From Elusimicrobiaceae bacterium (GTDB taxonomy: Bacteria; Elusimicrobiota; Elusimicrobia; Elusimicrobiales; Elusimicrobiaceae), in NCBI GenBank assembly GCA_017546175.1, contig JAFYXM010000003.1, positions 1-51,369 on the forward strand: DNA of 51,369 nt, given 5' to 3'. The first letter of the stretch is position 1. Each line of letters opens with the position of its first letter. The notes below the pieces were generated by a model, which worked only from the letters and a program-made list of their open reading frames with translations, was not told the origin of the DNA and ran no database searches. This document shows positions 41,247 to 49,316 of this stretch, one piece after another. Position numbers and translations under genes: made by a program.

Positions 41247-41269
41247 ACTTAATTAGGCAGGTGCGAACG

Positions 41270-41728
41270 ATGAAAGACATCAAAACCATAGAACAAACCG
41301 TAGCCACTGCGTTGGAAGGACAAAACGTAGAACTGGTAGATTTGGTGATTCAAAACCAAGGCCGCAAAAAACTCTTACAGTTTTTTGTAGATAAACAGGG
41401 CGGTATTACGCTGGAAGACTGCTCCCTACTTACCAACAAAATAGACAGCATTTTGGAAATGGAAAACCTCATTGACGGTGCTTATATTTTAGAGGTATCC
41501 TCTCCGGGCGTAAAACGCGCACTGAAAAAACCGGCTCACTTTAAGCAGTTTATCAATGAGCGCGTGCGCATTGTACTCAAAAACCCGTTGGAAGGGCGCG
41601 GCTTTTTCACAGGGACCATTGCTTCTGCCGACGAAGAAGGCTTTATTTTAGACGACGGCACCAACCAATTTAATTTTAAGTACGACAATATTAAAAAAGC
41701 GAACTTAGACCCCGTACTTGAATTTTAA
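41270..41728 (+). CDS. rimP: Ribosome maturation factor RimP
   Basis: 30S assembly factor of 152 residues. The N-terminal domain shows ELVDLVIQNQGRKKLLQFFVDKQGGITLEDCSLLTNKID, and the C-terminal Sm-like domain begins near ERVRIVLKNP. The signature YILEVSSPGVKRALKKPAHF is intact. ATG 41270 is preferred; a GTG at 41261 in the same frame has a less natural N-terminus. First gene of rimP-nusA-infB, the classic bacterial order, downstream of an attenuator-like hairpin. Confidence 0.93.
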   Translation: MKDIKTIEQTVATALEGQNVELVDLVIQNQGRKKLLQFFVDKQGGITLEDCSLLTNKIDSILEMENLIDGAYILEVSSPGVKRALKKPAHFKQFINERVRIVLKNPLEGRGFFTGTIASADEEGFILDDGTNQFNFKYDNIKKANLDPVLEF

Positions 41729-41777
41729 CAACCCCGCCCGCACGGGCATAACTATATATATAAGGAGAAAAAACAAA

Positions 41778-43142
41778 ATGGAAGGAAATGCAAAAGATTT
41801 AATTTTAGCTTTGGAAGGCTTGGAAAGAGAAAAAAATATTAAAAGAGAAGATATTTTAAAAACCATTGAAGATGCTTTGGTGTCTGCCTTGCGCAAAAAC
41901 TTGGGTAAAACTGCCCAAATCAGTGCCAAAATTGATATTTTGACCGGTAGCATTCAAGCTTTTCAAACCTTAAACGTCGTGGAAATCGTAACCAATCCGG
42001 AAAGCGAAATTGACGTAGAAGCCGCCAAAGCTCATTTGAAAAATCCCAAAGTGGGCGACGTTGTCACCTTGACCCAAGACGTGGAAGACTTCTCCCGTAT
42101 TGCCGCTCAAATTGCCAAACAAGTGCTCATTCAAAAAGTGCGTGGTATTGAACGCGAAAACTTTTACAAAGAATTTAAACCTCGCGAAGGGGAAGTAATC
42201 ACCGGTTCCGTGCGCCGTTTCTCCGATAGAGATTTAATCGTAGATTTGGGCAAAGTAGAAGCCATTTTGCCGTACTGCGAACAAATCAAAAAAGAACGCT
42301 ATACCAACGGTTCCCGCGTTAAAGCCGTTATCGCCAAAGTGCTCAACCAAACCGACTTGGCCAATATCGGCGACGATCCTGTGCTTTCCCGTTACAAATC
42401 TGCCGCTTTTAAAATGGATAAAGGACAACGCGGACCCTATGTCATCTTGTCCCGCGCCAACGGCAAATTCATGGAAGAACTTTTTAAAGTGGAAGTGCCC
42501 GAAATCAGCGAAGGCATTGTAGAAATCAAAGGCATTGAACGTGACCCCGGTTTCCGCGCCAAAGTAATGGTGTCCAGCATTGACCACAAAATTGACCCGA
42601 TCGGTACCTGCGTAGGTATGCGCGGTATCCGCATTCGTGCCGTCATGAACGAGCTCTCCGGTGAACGCATTGATTTAATCAACTATTCTGACGAAATCTC
42701 CACCGTCATTGCCAATGCCATCGCTCCGGCCAAAGCCAATTTTGTCAAAATCGTGAGCATGAGCGAAAAGAAAGCCTTGGTTATCGTGCCCGACGATCAA
42801 TTGGCCATTGCTATCGGTAAAGACTGGCAGAATATTAAATTGGCCTCCCGCTTGACCGGTTGGAACTTGGAAGTAAAGAGCGAAAGCCAAAAAGCCAAAG
42901 AAGCCGAAGAAGCTGCCGCTGCTACGCAAGATGTTATCGCCGGTATTGAAGGCATCGGCCCCAAAACCGCTGAAATCTTGCAAAAAGCCGGTTACACTTC
43001 CGTAGAAGCCATTGCCGCGGTAGAACCCGAACATTTGGCCGCTTTACAAGGCATCGGCGAAAAAACGGCTGCTAAAATCATTGAAAGCGCCAAAAAATAT
43101 TTAGAGCAGGAGGTAGCCGATGACAACCAAGAAAACAACTAA
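41778..43142 (+). CDS. nusA: Transcription factor NusA
   Basis: Termination/antitermination factor of 454 residues that binds RNA polymerase and nascent RNA. Order: N-terminal RNAP-binding domain (1-125), S1 (about 135-200, EGEVITGSVRRFSDRDLIVDLG), KH1 (GIERDPGFRAKVMVSSID...DPIGTCVGMRGIRIRAV) and KH2 (VPDDQLAIAIGKDWQNIKLASRLTGW). The C-terminal tail holds two helix-hairpin-helix units (IAGIEGIGPKTAEIL and LAALQGIGEKTAAKI, about 389-445). AAGGAG at 41762-41767 supports ATG 41778. The 3' end overlaps infB by 23 nt. Confidence 0.95.
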   Translation: MEGNAKDLILALEGLEREKNIKREDILKTIEDALVSALRKNLGKTAQISAKIDILTGSIQAFQTLNVVEIVTNPESEIDVEAAKAHLKNPKVGDVVTLTQDVEDFSRIAAQIAKQVLIQKVRGIERENFYKEFKPREGEVITGSVRRFSDRDLIVDLGKVEAILPYCEQIKKERYTNGSRVKAVIAKVLNQTDLANIGDDPVLSRYKSAAFKMDKGQRGPYVILSRANGKFMEELFKVEVPEISEGIVEIKGIERDPGFRAKVMVSSIDHKIDPIGTCVGMRGIRIRAVMNELSGERIDLINYSDEISTVIANAIAPAKANFVKIVSMSEKKALVIVPDDQLAIAIGKDWQNIKLASRLTGWNLEVKSESQKAKEAEEAAAATQDVIAGIEGIGPKTAEILQKAGYTSVEAIAAVEPEHLAALQGIGEKTAAKIIESAKKYLEQEVADDNQENN

Positions 43143-45273
43143 TTCCGACGCCTCCGAAGAAAAGAAAAAGCCGGCCGCCAAAAAAGCTCCGGCTAAGAAA
43201 ACGACGGCTAAAAAAGCCGACGCTGCGGATAAAAAACCGGCTGCTAAAAAAGCTCCGGCCAAAAAGCCGGTTGTTAAAAAAGCTCCGGCCAAGAAAGTAG
43301 AAACGGTAGAAGAAAAACCGGCGGTAGCCGAATCCCCCAAGCCGCAGGTGCAGCCTGCACCCGTGCAAGAGGCTCCGAAACCGCAGGTGCAACCTGCCCC
43401 TCAGCCCAAACCGGCCCCTGCGCCGGCACCGGCTGCCAAACCGCAGCCCCAACCGCAAAAACACCAACCGGCACCGAAGGTGCAAGAAGCCCCCAAACCG
43501 CAGGGCAAAACCGTGCGCTTAATCGGTACGGAAACGGTGAAAGATTTAGCGGAAAAGATGAATTTCAAAATCAATGATTTCATCAAAAAACTCATGACGT
43601 TAGGCGTGTTCGCCACCATCAATCAACGCTTGGAAAAAGACATGGTGGAGCTGATTTGCAGCGAATGCGGCTACACCATTGAGGAAGCCGCCGCTGAACT
43701 AGACGAAGACACCGTTAATATCATGCAAGCCCAAGACGACCCTGCCAGCCTAAAGCCGCGCAGTGCCGTCATCACTATTATGGGCCACGTGGACCACGGT
43801 AAAACCTCTTTGTTAGATGCTATCAGAAGCTCTAACGTAGTAGCAGGTGAAGCCGGCGCCATTACCCAGCACATTGGCGCCTACCGTGTGCGCACTCCGA
43901 ACGGAGAGCTGACTTTCTTGGATACTCCGGGTCACGAAGCGTTTACCGCTATGCGTGCGCGCGGTGCCCAAGCTACCGACATTGTAGTCTTGGTCGTCTC
44001 CGCTACAGACGGCATTATGCCCCAAACCATTGAAGCTATGGAGCACGCCAAAGCCGCCGGAGCGCCCATTATCGTGGCTGTCAATAAAATTGACTTGCCC
44101 GGTGCCAACGTGGACCGCGTAAAACAAGATTTGGCCGCCCGCGGACTCGTGCCGGAAGAATGGCAAGGCTCTACTATTTTTGTGGAAATCTCCGCCAAGA
44201 AAAGAATTAACATTGATAAACTCTTGGAAATGATTTCTTTGCAAGCGGAAATGATGGAACTCAAAGCCAACCCTGACCGTTTGGGCGTGGGTGTAATCTT
44301 GGAGTCCAAACGCGACAATAAACGCGGTGTAGTAGCCACGGTGCTCGTGCAAAAGGGTACCATGAAAGTAGGTGACCCTTTTATCGTAGGCACCAGCTAT
44401 GGCCGTATCCGCGCGTTGATTGACGAAAACAGCCAACGCTACCAAAAAATCGGCCCTAGCGTACCGGCAGAAATTTTAGGTATCAGCGGTGAGCCTCCGC
44501 AAGTGGGCGATACGCTTTACATCATGGAAAGCGAAAAAGATGCCCGTTACGCCGCCGAAAAACGCAAACTGGCTCAGAAAGAAGACGTCAATGCCCGCCG
44601 CACCAAACAAGTGTCTTTGATGAACTTGGCTAAAGACGAAAACGGCGAAAGCACCGTCAAACGCTTGCCGATTGTACTCAAAGCAGACGTGCAAGGCTCC
44701 ATTGAAGCCATCAAAGATGCCCTCTTGCGCATTCCGTCTGACGAAGTGGAACTGGATATTATCCTCTCTGCCCCCGGCAATGTCAACGAGTCAGACATTT
44801 TGCTGGCCAAAGCCAGTAATGCCGTGGTCATTTGTTTCCACGTAGATGTGGAAAACAAAGCCCAAGTGGAAGCCGAACGCGAAGGCATTGAAATCCGCAA
44901 ATACACCATTATCTTTGAACTGTTGGAAGATATCAAAGCCGCTATGGAAGGCTTGTTAGAGCCTGATGTGGTGGAAGTATCTTTGGGCAGTGCCACGATT
45001 AAAATGGTCATGCGCTTAAGCTCGGGCATTATTTCCGGCTCTTTGGTAGATGCCGGTAAAATGGTGCGCGGTGCGGAAGTGAAAGTATTGCGCGGCGGAG
45101 AAGTAGTTGGTAAAGGAAAAATTGGCGGTCTTAAACGCTTCAAAGACGACGTAAAAGAAGTAGAAAAAGGCTTTGAATGCGGTATTTTGGTGGAAGGCTT
45201 CAAAGGTGTCAAAGAAGGCGACATCATTGAATGTATTAAACACGAAAATATTACCCGCCGTATCAAAATGTAG
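43120..45273 (+). CDS. infB: Translation initiation factor IF-2
   Basis: GTPase of 717 residues that places initiator tRNA on the ribosome. A Lys/Ala/Pro-rich, histone-H1-like start (about 1-120) with repeated AAKKAPAKK and PQVQPAP precedes the IF2_N domain (about 125-195). The G domain begins at IMGHVDHGKTS (about 220), with DTPGHEAFTAMRARGAQATD and NKID, followed by domains II-IV. Compared with the 890-residue E. coli protein the N-terminus is short. AGGAGG (43108-43113) inside the nusA end gives a strong start. A terminator follows, so rbfA is transcribed separately. Confidence 0.96.
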   Translation: MTTKKTTNSDASEEKKKPAAKKAPAKKTTAKKADAADKKPAAKKAPAKKPVVKKAPAKKVETVEEKPAVAESPKPQVQPAPVQEAPKPQVQPAPQPKPAPAPAPAAKPQPQPQKHQPAPKVQEAPKPQGKTVRLIGTETVKDLAEKMNFKINDFIKKLMTLGVFATINQRLEKDMVELICSECGYTIEEAAAELDEDTVNIMQAQDDPASLKPRSAVITIMGHVDHGKTSLLDAIRSSNVVAGEAGAITQHIGAYRVRTPNGELTFLDTPGHEAFTAMRARGAQATDIVVLVVSATDGIMPQTIEAMEHAKAAGAPIIVAVNKIDLPGANVDRVKQDLAARGLVPEEWQGSTIFVEISAKKRINIDKLLEMISLQAEMMELKANPDRLGVGVILESKRDNKRGVVATVLVQKGTMKVGDPFIVGTSYGRIRALIDENSQRYQKIGPSVPAEILGISGEPPQVGDTLYIMESEKDARYAAEKRKLAQKEDVNARRTKQVSLMNLAKDENGESTVKRLPIVLKADVQGSIEAIKDALLRIPSDEVELDIILSAPGNVNESDILLAKASNAVVICFHVDVENKAQVEAEREGIEIRKYTIIFELLEDIKAAMEGLLEPDVVEVSLGSATIKMVMRLSSGIISGSLVDAGKMVRGAEVKVLRGGEVVGKGKIGGLKRFKDDVKEVEKGFECGILVEGFKGVKEGDIIECIKHENITRRIKM

Positions 45274-45289
45274 GTTTTGATCTAACACT

Positions 45290-45319
45290 AAAAACCCCCG
45301 CTTTTGGCGGGGGTTTTTT
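45290..45319 (+). terminator. infB terminator
   Basis: AAACCCCCGC and GCGGGGGTTTTTT, closely similar to the fadL-like gene terminator. Confidence 0.85.
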
Positions 45320-45331
45320 CTATTCCTAAAA

Positions 45332-45340
45332 TGCTATAAT
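45332..45340 (+). promoter_or_regulatory. Extended -10 in leaderless position (rbfA)
   Basis: TGCTATAAT ends exactly 6 nt before ATG 45347. The -35 position falls in the infB terminator T-run. Confidence 0.7.
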
Positions 45341-45346
45341 AGAGCT

Positions 45347-45709
45347 ATGATTGACAGAATCAAACGCTTAGAAACTCTTTTCTTACAGGAAATCAACACC
45401 ATCATCACCAAAATGACGGCGGCGGGTAGCTTTGGCGGGTTCGTGACCATTACGGCCGTACACGTTTCCAAAGATTTAACCTCTGCCAAGGTGTATTTTT
45501 CCGTATTCGGCAGCCCCGAAGACAAGAAAAGAACCGAAGAACAACTTGCGCTGTTGCGCAAAGAACTCGGCGCTTTGTTGCGCCATCGCCTGCATTTAAA
45601 ACGTATCCCGTCTTTCAGCTTTGAATATGACAATACGCCCGAGCAGGCCAGCCGTGTGGAAAGCATTTTCAAAGTCATTGAAAAAGAAAAAGAACAAGAC
45701 CATGAATAA
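45347..45709 (+). CDS. rbfA: Ribosome-binding factor A
   Basis: Cold-shock 30S maturation factor of 120 residues with a single KH-like fold. Family marks are INTIITKMT, VTITAVHVSKDLTSAKVYFSVFG, LLRHRLHLKRIPSFSFEYDNT and the closing SRVESIFKVI. It opens the rbfA-nrnA-truB-ribF operon behind its own leaderless-type promoter. Its stop lies inside the nrnA start region (8-nt overlap). Confidence 0.94.
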   Translation: MIDRIKRLETLFLQEINTIITKMTAAGSFGGFVTITAVHVSKDLTSAKVYFSVFGSPEDKKRTEEQLALLRKELGALLRHRLHLKRIPSFSFEYDNTPEQASRVESIFKVIEKEKEQDHE

Positions 45710-46691
45710 ATACGATTCCTTTCAGCAGGTTTGGCAGGCCATTGAAAAAGGCCAAAGCTTCTTCGTAGCGGGGCATTTAAACCCCGACGGAGATTCCTTA
45801 GGTTGCACCTTGGCGGTGTGTTCCTTACTGGAGCGCTTGGGTAAAGAAGCCTATGCGTATGCCTCTCCTGCGATTGGAAAAGATTTATTCTTTTTACCCG
45901 GTCTTCCCAAAATTCACGTCAATGAACTTCCGCCGAAACCGCAGTTTGACACCGTTATTTTACTGGAATGTTCGGACCGTCAACGCGGCGGAGATTTGGA
46001 AAGTGTACTGCAAAATGCCAAGACACTTATTAACATAGACCATCATTTGGTCAGTGATGCCTATGGAGACGTAAACCATATTGACTCTACGGCCTCCTCT
46101 ACAGCAGAAATCATTTTCCAACTCTTTGAAGCCAGCGAAAACGGCCTCTTGCCCACGCCCGACGAAGCCACCTGTCTCTACACGGGCGTAGTCACCGATA
46201 CGGGCCGCTTTTTGCACACCAATACCAGCGCCGAAGCTTTGCGCGTGGCATCTGCCTTGGTAGCCTTGGGCGCGGACGTGAACAAAATCAACCAAGTCAT
46301 TTACTTTACCAAATCTTACACGGAACTGAAGCTTTTGGGCCGCGCCTTGGAAAAGATGCAACTTCTTTTCCAAAACAAATACAGCCAAATTATTTTGGCT
46401 CAAAGCGATTTTGAACTTTTCAATGCCGTTCCGTCTCAAACACAAGGTATCGTCAGCCAACCCACCATGATTCCGGGGGTGGAAGTGTCGGCTCTGCTTA
46501 AGCAAGAGCCCGATAAAGTATCGGTCAATTTACGCTCCCGCAATCACATAGACGTCAGTGCCATTGCCCAGCATTTCGGCGGCGGCGGACACGCGCGTGC
46601 GGCGGGTTTTAAGGTAAGCGGAAAACCGGTACAACTGGTGGCTGAAGAGCTGGCGGCCGTTGTCAAAGAAGCCCTGTCCAATGCTCACTAA
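45702..46691 (+). CDS. nrnA: NrnA-type DHH phosphoesterase
   Basis: Nanonuclease/pAp phosphatase of 329 residues that degrades short RNA oligomers. DHH domain motifs: AGHLNPDGDSLG (about 24-35), LECSDRQRG, NIDHHLVSD (the DHH box) and TDTGRF. The DHHA1 domain ends with GGGGHARAAGF. ATG 45702 overlaps the rbfA end. The rbfA-nrnA-truB-ribF order is common in bacteria, which supports the call. Confidence 0.93.
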   Translation: MNKYDSFQQVWQAIEKGQSFFVAGHLNPDGDSLGCTLAVCSLLERLGKEAYAYASPAIGKDLFFLPGLPKIHVNELPPKPQFDTVILLECSDRQRGGDLESVLQNAKTLINIDHHLVSDAYGDVNHIDSTASSTAEIIFQLFEASENGLLPTPDEATCLYTGVVTDTGRFLHTNTSAEALRVASALVALGADVNKINQVIYFTKSYTELKLLGRALEKMQLLFQNKYSQIILAQSDFELFNAVPSQTQGIVSQPTMIPGVEVSALLKQEPDKVSVNLRSRNHIDVSAIAQHFGGGGHARAAGFKVSGKPVQLVAEELAAVVKEALSNAH

Positions 46692-47382
46692 TCCCAGCGG
46701 ACTTTTACTGATAGACAAAGCACAAGATTTCACCTCTAACGACGTGGTGGCGATTGCGCGCCGCGTGTTGCACACCAAATGTATCGGCCATAGCGGTACC
46801 TTAGACCCCATGGCTACGGGGCTTTTGATTTTATTGGTAGAACGTTCCGCCACACGTTTGCAAGAGAAATTTTTGAAACTTCCCAAAGTGTACCGAGCCG
46901 AGCTGACCCTCGGAGCCGAAACCGACAGTTGGGACGTGCAAGGCACGGTGTTGCACACGGAGCAGGTACCCCCACTTACTTTAGAGCAAATCCAAGCTGC
47001 CGCACAAACTTTGACGGGGACGGTGCGCCAACAAATCCCCCCTGTCAGCGCCAAAAAAATCAACGGACGCAAAATGTATGATTTGGCACGCGAAGGCACT
47101 CCCGTGCAAGACCGCTTTAACAGCATTGAAATTTTTGAATGGAAAGATATTTCTTTTAACGGCACGGATAAAATTACTTTTACGCTGCATTGTTCTTGCG
47201 GAACATACGTGCGCTCTTTGGGGCTGATGTTGGCGCGTGCTTTGGGTACTACGGGGCATCTGACGGCTTTAAGACGCTTGAGCATCGGCGGTTTTTCCGT
47301 AGAGAATGCCTTTGACGGTAATAAACTAAAAACCACACCGCGCGAAGAAATAGTAAAATTTCTGCAGGAGCCCGTTTTATGA
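46681..47382 (+). CDS. truB: tRNA pseudouridine-55 synthase
   Basis: RNA-modifying enzyme of 233 residues making pseudouridine 55 in the T loop. Catalytic Asp42 lies in GHSGTLDPMATG. KVYRAELTLGAETDSWD, PPVSAKKINGRKMYDLAREG and CSCGTYVRSLG are the other family blocks. A short C-terminal region replaces the full PUA domain of larger TruBs. ATG 46681 starts inside the nrnA end (11-nt overlap), and the stop overlaps the ribF ATG. Confidence 0.94.
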   Translation: MLTNPSGLLLIDKAQDFTSNDVVAIARRVLHTKCIGHSGTLDPMATGLLILLVERSATRLQEKFLKLPKVYRAELTLGAETDSWDVQGTVLHTEQVPPLTLEQIQAAAQTLTGTVRQQIPPVSAKKINGRKMYDLAREGTPVQDRFNSIEIFEWKDISFNGTDKITFTLHCSCGTYVRSLGLMLARALGTTGHLTALRRLSIGGFSVENAFDGNKLKTTPREEIVKFLQEPVL

Positions 47383-48272
47383 CGCGCAAAAAACTCATTA
47401 CTATCGGTACCTTTGACGGAGTGCACTTGGGGCACAAGGCCCTGTTTGCCAAGTTGGAGCAACTATCGGTAAAACTGCAGATGAAAGCGCAGGTGTTGTA
47501 TTTTCCGTATCCGCCCAAAAGCTTGCTGGCTGAGCAGCCTGCCATGACAGTCCTTTCCACTCCGCCCGAGAAAAAGGCTCTGCTGAAAAAGTGCTTGTCT
47601 TGCCGAGCTGAAGAATTGAATTTTCAAATGTACCGTGAATATACGGCGGAAAAATTTTTCAAAAAAGTATTGCTGGAAAAATATAACTGCGGCGCCATTT
47701 TGGCAGGACCCGATTTTGCTTTCGGCAAAAACCGCCAAGGCAACAGTGAATTCTTAAAAAATAAATGCGCTCAGCTGGGTATCCCCTGCGAAATTTTTCC
47801 TTTTTACGACGGAGAAGACGGAAGCAAAATTTCTTCTTCTTTAATTCGCAAAACCTTGGCCGAGGGCGATATCAAAACCGCCAATGCCTTATTGGGCAGG
47901 CCTTACAGCCTTGAAGGGCGCGTAATAGAAGGTAAAAAATTGGGGCGCAAAATCGGCTTCCCGACGATTAATTTGGATATCAATTTTTACAAACTTTTGC
48001 CGCTTGGCGTGTTTGCCGTCAAGGTGCGCGTGGGGCGCAAATTCTACCGCGGTATTTGCAATATCGGTTTCCGCCCGACCGTGAACCCCATTGACTCCAT
48101 TATCCCGTTGGTGGAAGTGCATTTATTAGATTTTAGGCGCTCCATTTACGGTCACAGGGTGGAAGTGTTCTTTTACGATAAAATCCGCTCTGAGAGCAAA
48201 TTTGACGGCTTAGACGCGCTGAAAGCGCAACTATCGCAAGATAAAGAATCCGCCTGCCGTTTGATTGATTAA
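47379..48272 (+). CDS. ribF: Bifunctional riboflavin kinase / FAD synthetase
   Basis: Cofactor enzyme of 297 residues: riboflavin to FMN to FAD. The N-terminal adenylyltransferase half has TIGTFDGVHLGHKAL (nucleotidyltransferase G-x-H-x-G-H) and ISSSLIRKTL. The C-terminal kinase half has LGRKIGFPTINLD (the PTAN-like motif, here PTIN), GVFAVKVRVG, GICNIGFRPTV and VEVHLLDF. Last gene of the operon, with ATGA overlap to truB and its own terminator. Confidence 0.94.
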   Translation: MTRKKLITIGTFDGVHLGHKALFAKLEQLSVKLQMKAQVLYFPYPPKSLLAEQPAMTVLSTPPEKKALLKKCLSCRAEELNFQMYREYTAEKFFKKVLLEKYNCGAILAGPDFAFGKNRQGNSEFLKNKCAQLGIPCEIFPFYDGEDGSKISSSLIRKTLAEGDIKTANALLGRPYSLEGRVIEGKKLGRKIGFPTINLDINFYKLLPLGVFAVKVRVGRKFYRGICNIGFRPTVNPIDSIIPLVEVHLLDFRRSIYGHRVEVFFYDKIRSESKFDGLDALKAQLSQDKESACRLID

Positions 48273-48290
48273 CAATTTAAAACCGCAAAA

Positions 48291-48320
48291 TAAAACCCCG
48301 CGTTATGCGGGGTTTTATTT
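48291..48320 (+). terminator. ribF terminator
   Basis: AAAACCCCGC and GCGGGGTTTTATTTTT around a short loop. Confidence 0.85.
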
Positions 48321-48341
48321 TTACATCACAAAAAACATGCG

Positions 48342-48389
48342 ATCTAATTACTTTTTCCCCTTGTCTTGCGGGGCCGTCTTTTTTAAAAT
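48342..48389 (+). promoter_or_regulatory. Promoter with conserved upstream box, candidate sRNA B
   Basis: ATCTAATTACTTTTT (48342-48356), 4 nt, TTGTCT (48361-48366), 17 bp, and TAAAAT (48384-48389). Confidence 0.65.
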
Positions 48390-48395
48390 AAAATC

Positions 48396-48508
48396 AGTGA
48401 AATAGATCCAAATCCTGTTTTGCTAGTAGCGCAAAATATCAGGAAGCGGAACAGGGGAAATGAGAGTTTAGTGATGAGGATAAACTGTTATTTTTTCCCT
48501 GTTTTTTT
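48396..48508 (+). ncRNA. Candidate sRNA B
   Basis: About 113 nt ending at T7 (48502-48508). An upstream hairpin CCTG-TTTTGC...GCAAAA-TATCAGG is followed by the conserved 3' arm ACAGGGGAAA...TTTCCCTGT with inner AGTTTA/TAAACT and a GTGATGAGGA loop. It is related to the RNA at 36494-36641; the inner stem differs but still pairs. Confidence 0.6.
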
Positions 48509-48548
48509 GTGTCTAAAAAGTGCAAAGTTCCCCCCGCCCTAGCGCGTT

Positions 48549-48557
48549 TGCTATAAT
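48549..48557 (+). promoter_or_regulatory. Extended -10 in leaderless position (MerR gene)
   Basis: TGCTATAAT ends exactly 6 nt before ATG 48564. Confidence 0.7.
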
Positions 48558-48563
48558 ATAAAT

Positions 48564-48908
48564 ATGGGTTTTGAAGAAATTGAACAAAAAGATTATTTTA
48601 GCATTGGCGACGTAAAACGTATTACCGGCGTGCCGGAATATTCCGTGCGCTACTGGGAGGCGGAGTTCGGCCTGATTAAACCCATTCGCTTGGAAAGCGG
48701 CCACCGCCGTTATACCAAGAATGATCTCTACACGATTTTGAAAATAAAAGACCTGATTTATAAACAAAAATTAACGCTGGAAGGTGCAAAAAAACAACTG
48801 ATAAAATATGCACCCGGTGGAAAAATCGTTGAAAAAAAAGCAGGGACGGATGTGAAATTTCTCTCGGAAATTAAAGAAACCCTTTCACAAATCCTCAAAG
48901 AATGCTAA
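48564..48908 (+). CDS. MerR-family transcription regulator
   Basis: Small regulator of 114 residues. The N-terminal winged helix has FSIGDVKRITGVPEYSVRYWEAEFGLIKPIRLESGHRRYTKNDL, the MerR signature with the Arg-Tyr wing. A dimerisation helix follows (about 70-110). It lacks the Cys residues of metal sensors and any ligand domain, and resembles the short MlrA/HspR-like group that binds DNA without a known effector. It is predicted leaderless and sits just upstream of two tRNA genes. Confidence 0.88.
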   Translation: MGFEEIEQKDYFSIGDVKRITGVPEYSVRYWEAEFGLIKPIRLESGHRRYTKNDLYTILKIKDLIYKQKLTLEGAKKQLIKYAPGGKIVEKKAGTDVKFLSEIKETLSQILKEC

Positions 48909-48957
48909 AATATATGTACGGCACAATTTTGTAGCCGAAAACATTTTGAAAATTTAT

Positions 48958-49032
48958 CGGGGAATGGCTCAGTGGTAGAGTGCTCGCTTGGGGTGCGAGA
49001 GACCGCGGGTTCGATTCCCGCTTCCCCGACCA
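48958..49032 (+). tRNA. tRNA-Pro (anticodon GGG)
   Basis: Acceptor CGGGGAA pairs with TTCCCCG. Anticodon stem CTCGC/GCGAG encloses the loop TTGGGGT, giving GGG. The T arm is GCGGG-TTCGATT-CCCGC. CCA is encoded at 49030-49032. Confidence 0.95.
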
Positions 49033-49054
49033 TTTATTTGTTGTAACCGTATTA

Positions 49055-49130
49055 CGGGGCGTAGCGCAGTTGGTCGCGCGCACGGTTCGGGACCGTGAGG
49101 TCGTGGGTTCGAATCCCGCCGCCCCGACCA
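49055..49130 (+). tRNA. tRNA-Pro (anticodon CGG)
   Basis: Acceptor CGGGGCG pairs with CGCCCCG. Anticodon stem CACGG/CCGTG encloses the loop TTCGGGA, giving CGG. CCA is encoded at 49128-49130. It lies 22 bp after the GGG isoacceptor. Confidence 0.95.
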
Positions 49131-49134
49131 TTTA

Positions 49135-49164
49135 AAAAGGCACTTCAACCGAAGTGCTTTTTTT
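49135..49164 (+). terminator. tRNA-Pro cluster terminator
   Basis: AAAGGCACTTC and GAAGTGCTTTTTTT around AACC. Confidence 0.85.
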
Positions 49165-49247
49165 GTTGCCTATTTTTCCCCTTGATTTTCTATAGCAAAT
49201 CAGAACCCTTAATCTTCAAATCTCATATACTTGCTTGAGCTTATTTC

Positions 49248-49277
49248 AAAAGCGACCGTATGTTGTCGCTTTTGTTT
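49248..49277 (+). terminator. Attenuator-like hairpin before the M48 gene
   Basis: AAAAGCGAC (49248-49256) pairs with GTCGCTTTT (49265-49273), followed by GTTTT. It sits 40 bp before the start codon, similar in position to the rimP leader hairpin. Confidence 0.5.
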
Positions 49278-49316
49278 TATAACATACTAATAAAGACATC
49301 TTATAAAAATAAAAAT

